Shown here: piece after piece, positions 42,504-42,507 of the stretch
Position numbering within the stretch: the first letter of the stretch is position 1
Layout of the letters: every line of letters begins with the position of its first letter
Origin: Paenibacillus sp. 32O-W
GTDB lineage: Bacteria > Bacillota > Bacilli > Paenibacillales > NBRC-103111
Assembly (NCBI RefSeq): GCF_007679495.1
Contig: NZ_VEGP01000048.1
Location: forward strand, 1-42,507
Reading direction: 5' to 3'
Length of the DNA stretch: 42,507 bases
The notes under the pieces: model-generated
What the model was told of the DNA's origin: nothing
The model's database searches: none
What the model saw: the letters and a program-made list of their open reading frames with translations, nothing else
Program-made: the position numbers and the translations under genes

Positions 42504-42507
42504 CTCT

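Noticed and set aside
1-42507. tRNA, rRNA, tmRNA or phage genes
   Set aside because: No cloverleaf pattern, no rRNA core sequence and no structural phage proteins were noticed. A tool search could still find a weak case.

Overview
The window looks like chromosomal DNA of a Paenibacillus-type low-GC Gram-positive bacterium. I base this on strong AGGAGG-type ribosome sites, frequent TTG/GTG starts, two lipoprotein/LplB/LplC-type sugar importer operons without their own ATPase, a YesM/YesN-type sensor kinase and AraC-type regulator pair, HxlR and SEC-C proteins, and several families of dispersed intergenic repeats. No species name can be fixed from sequence reading alone. No rRNA, tRNA, CRISPR array or intact transposase was seen.

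Layout. 1-2450: a repeat, an AlkA-type DNA glycosylase, a SAM methyltransferase and a tandem repeat ending in a hairpin. 2778-10709: a carbohydrate uptake locus (lipoprotein, two permeases, a Gfo/Idh/MocA oxidoreductase with a C-terminal cupin), then a cluster of hairpins that looks like a leftover IS200/IS605-type end, then the kinase/regulator pair that probably controls the locus. 10856-12572: an Fsr-type MFS exporter convergent with an HxlR repressor. 12573-13265: an orphan operator, a decayed gene start and repeats. 13266-15545: a nitrilase-family hydrolase with two GNAT genes. 15546-15980: a stack of stem-loops and terminators. 15981-19477: a serine hydrolase, a histidine phosphatase and a DUF protein. 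19633-23399: a second importer operon (small protein, permease, permease, lipoprotein) on the minus strand. 24009-28035: a GC-rich nucleotidyltransferase gene, an ABC exporter, a candidate structured RNA with its own promoter and terminator, and a methyltransferase. 28142-33320: a SEC-C protein, a luciferase-like monooxygenase, a methyltransferase and a pentapeptide-repeat protein. 34025-37036: a secreted PepSY-like protein with a two-component system whose regulator gene carries a frameshift. 37186-41875: a MazG-like protein, an APH-fold kinase, a transporter remnant, SelO and an SDR. The end of the window holds repeats.

The least explained material is non-coding. A roughly 250-nt candidate RNA on the minus strand (about 27221-26971) has a near-consensus sigma-A promoter, nested helices and a terminator. 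The same 54-bp tail that follows its terminator also follows two other terminators, at about 15.6 kb and 42.4 kb. At 15.6 kb the tail is preceded by two tandem stem-loop/terminator modules with different but internally complementary arms.
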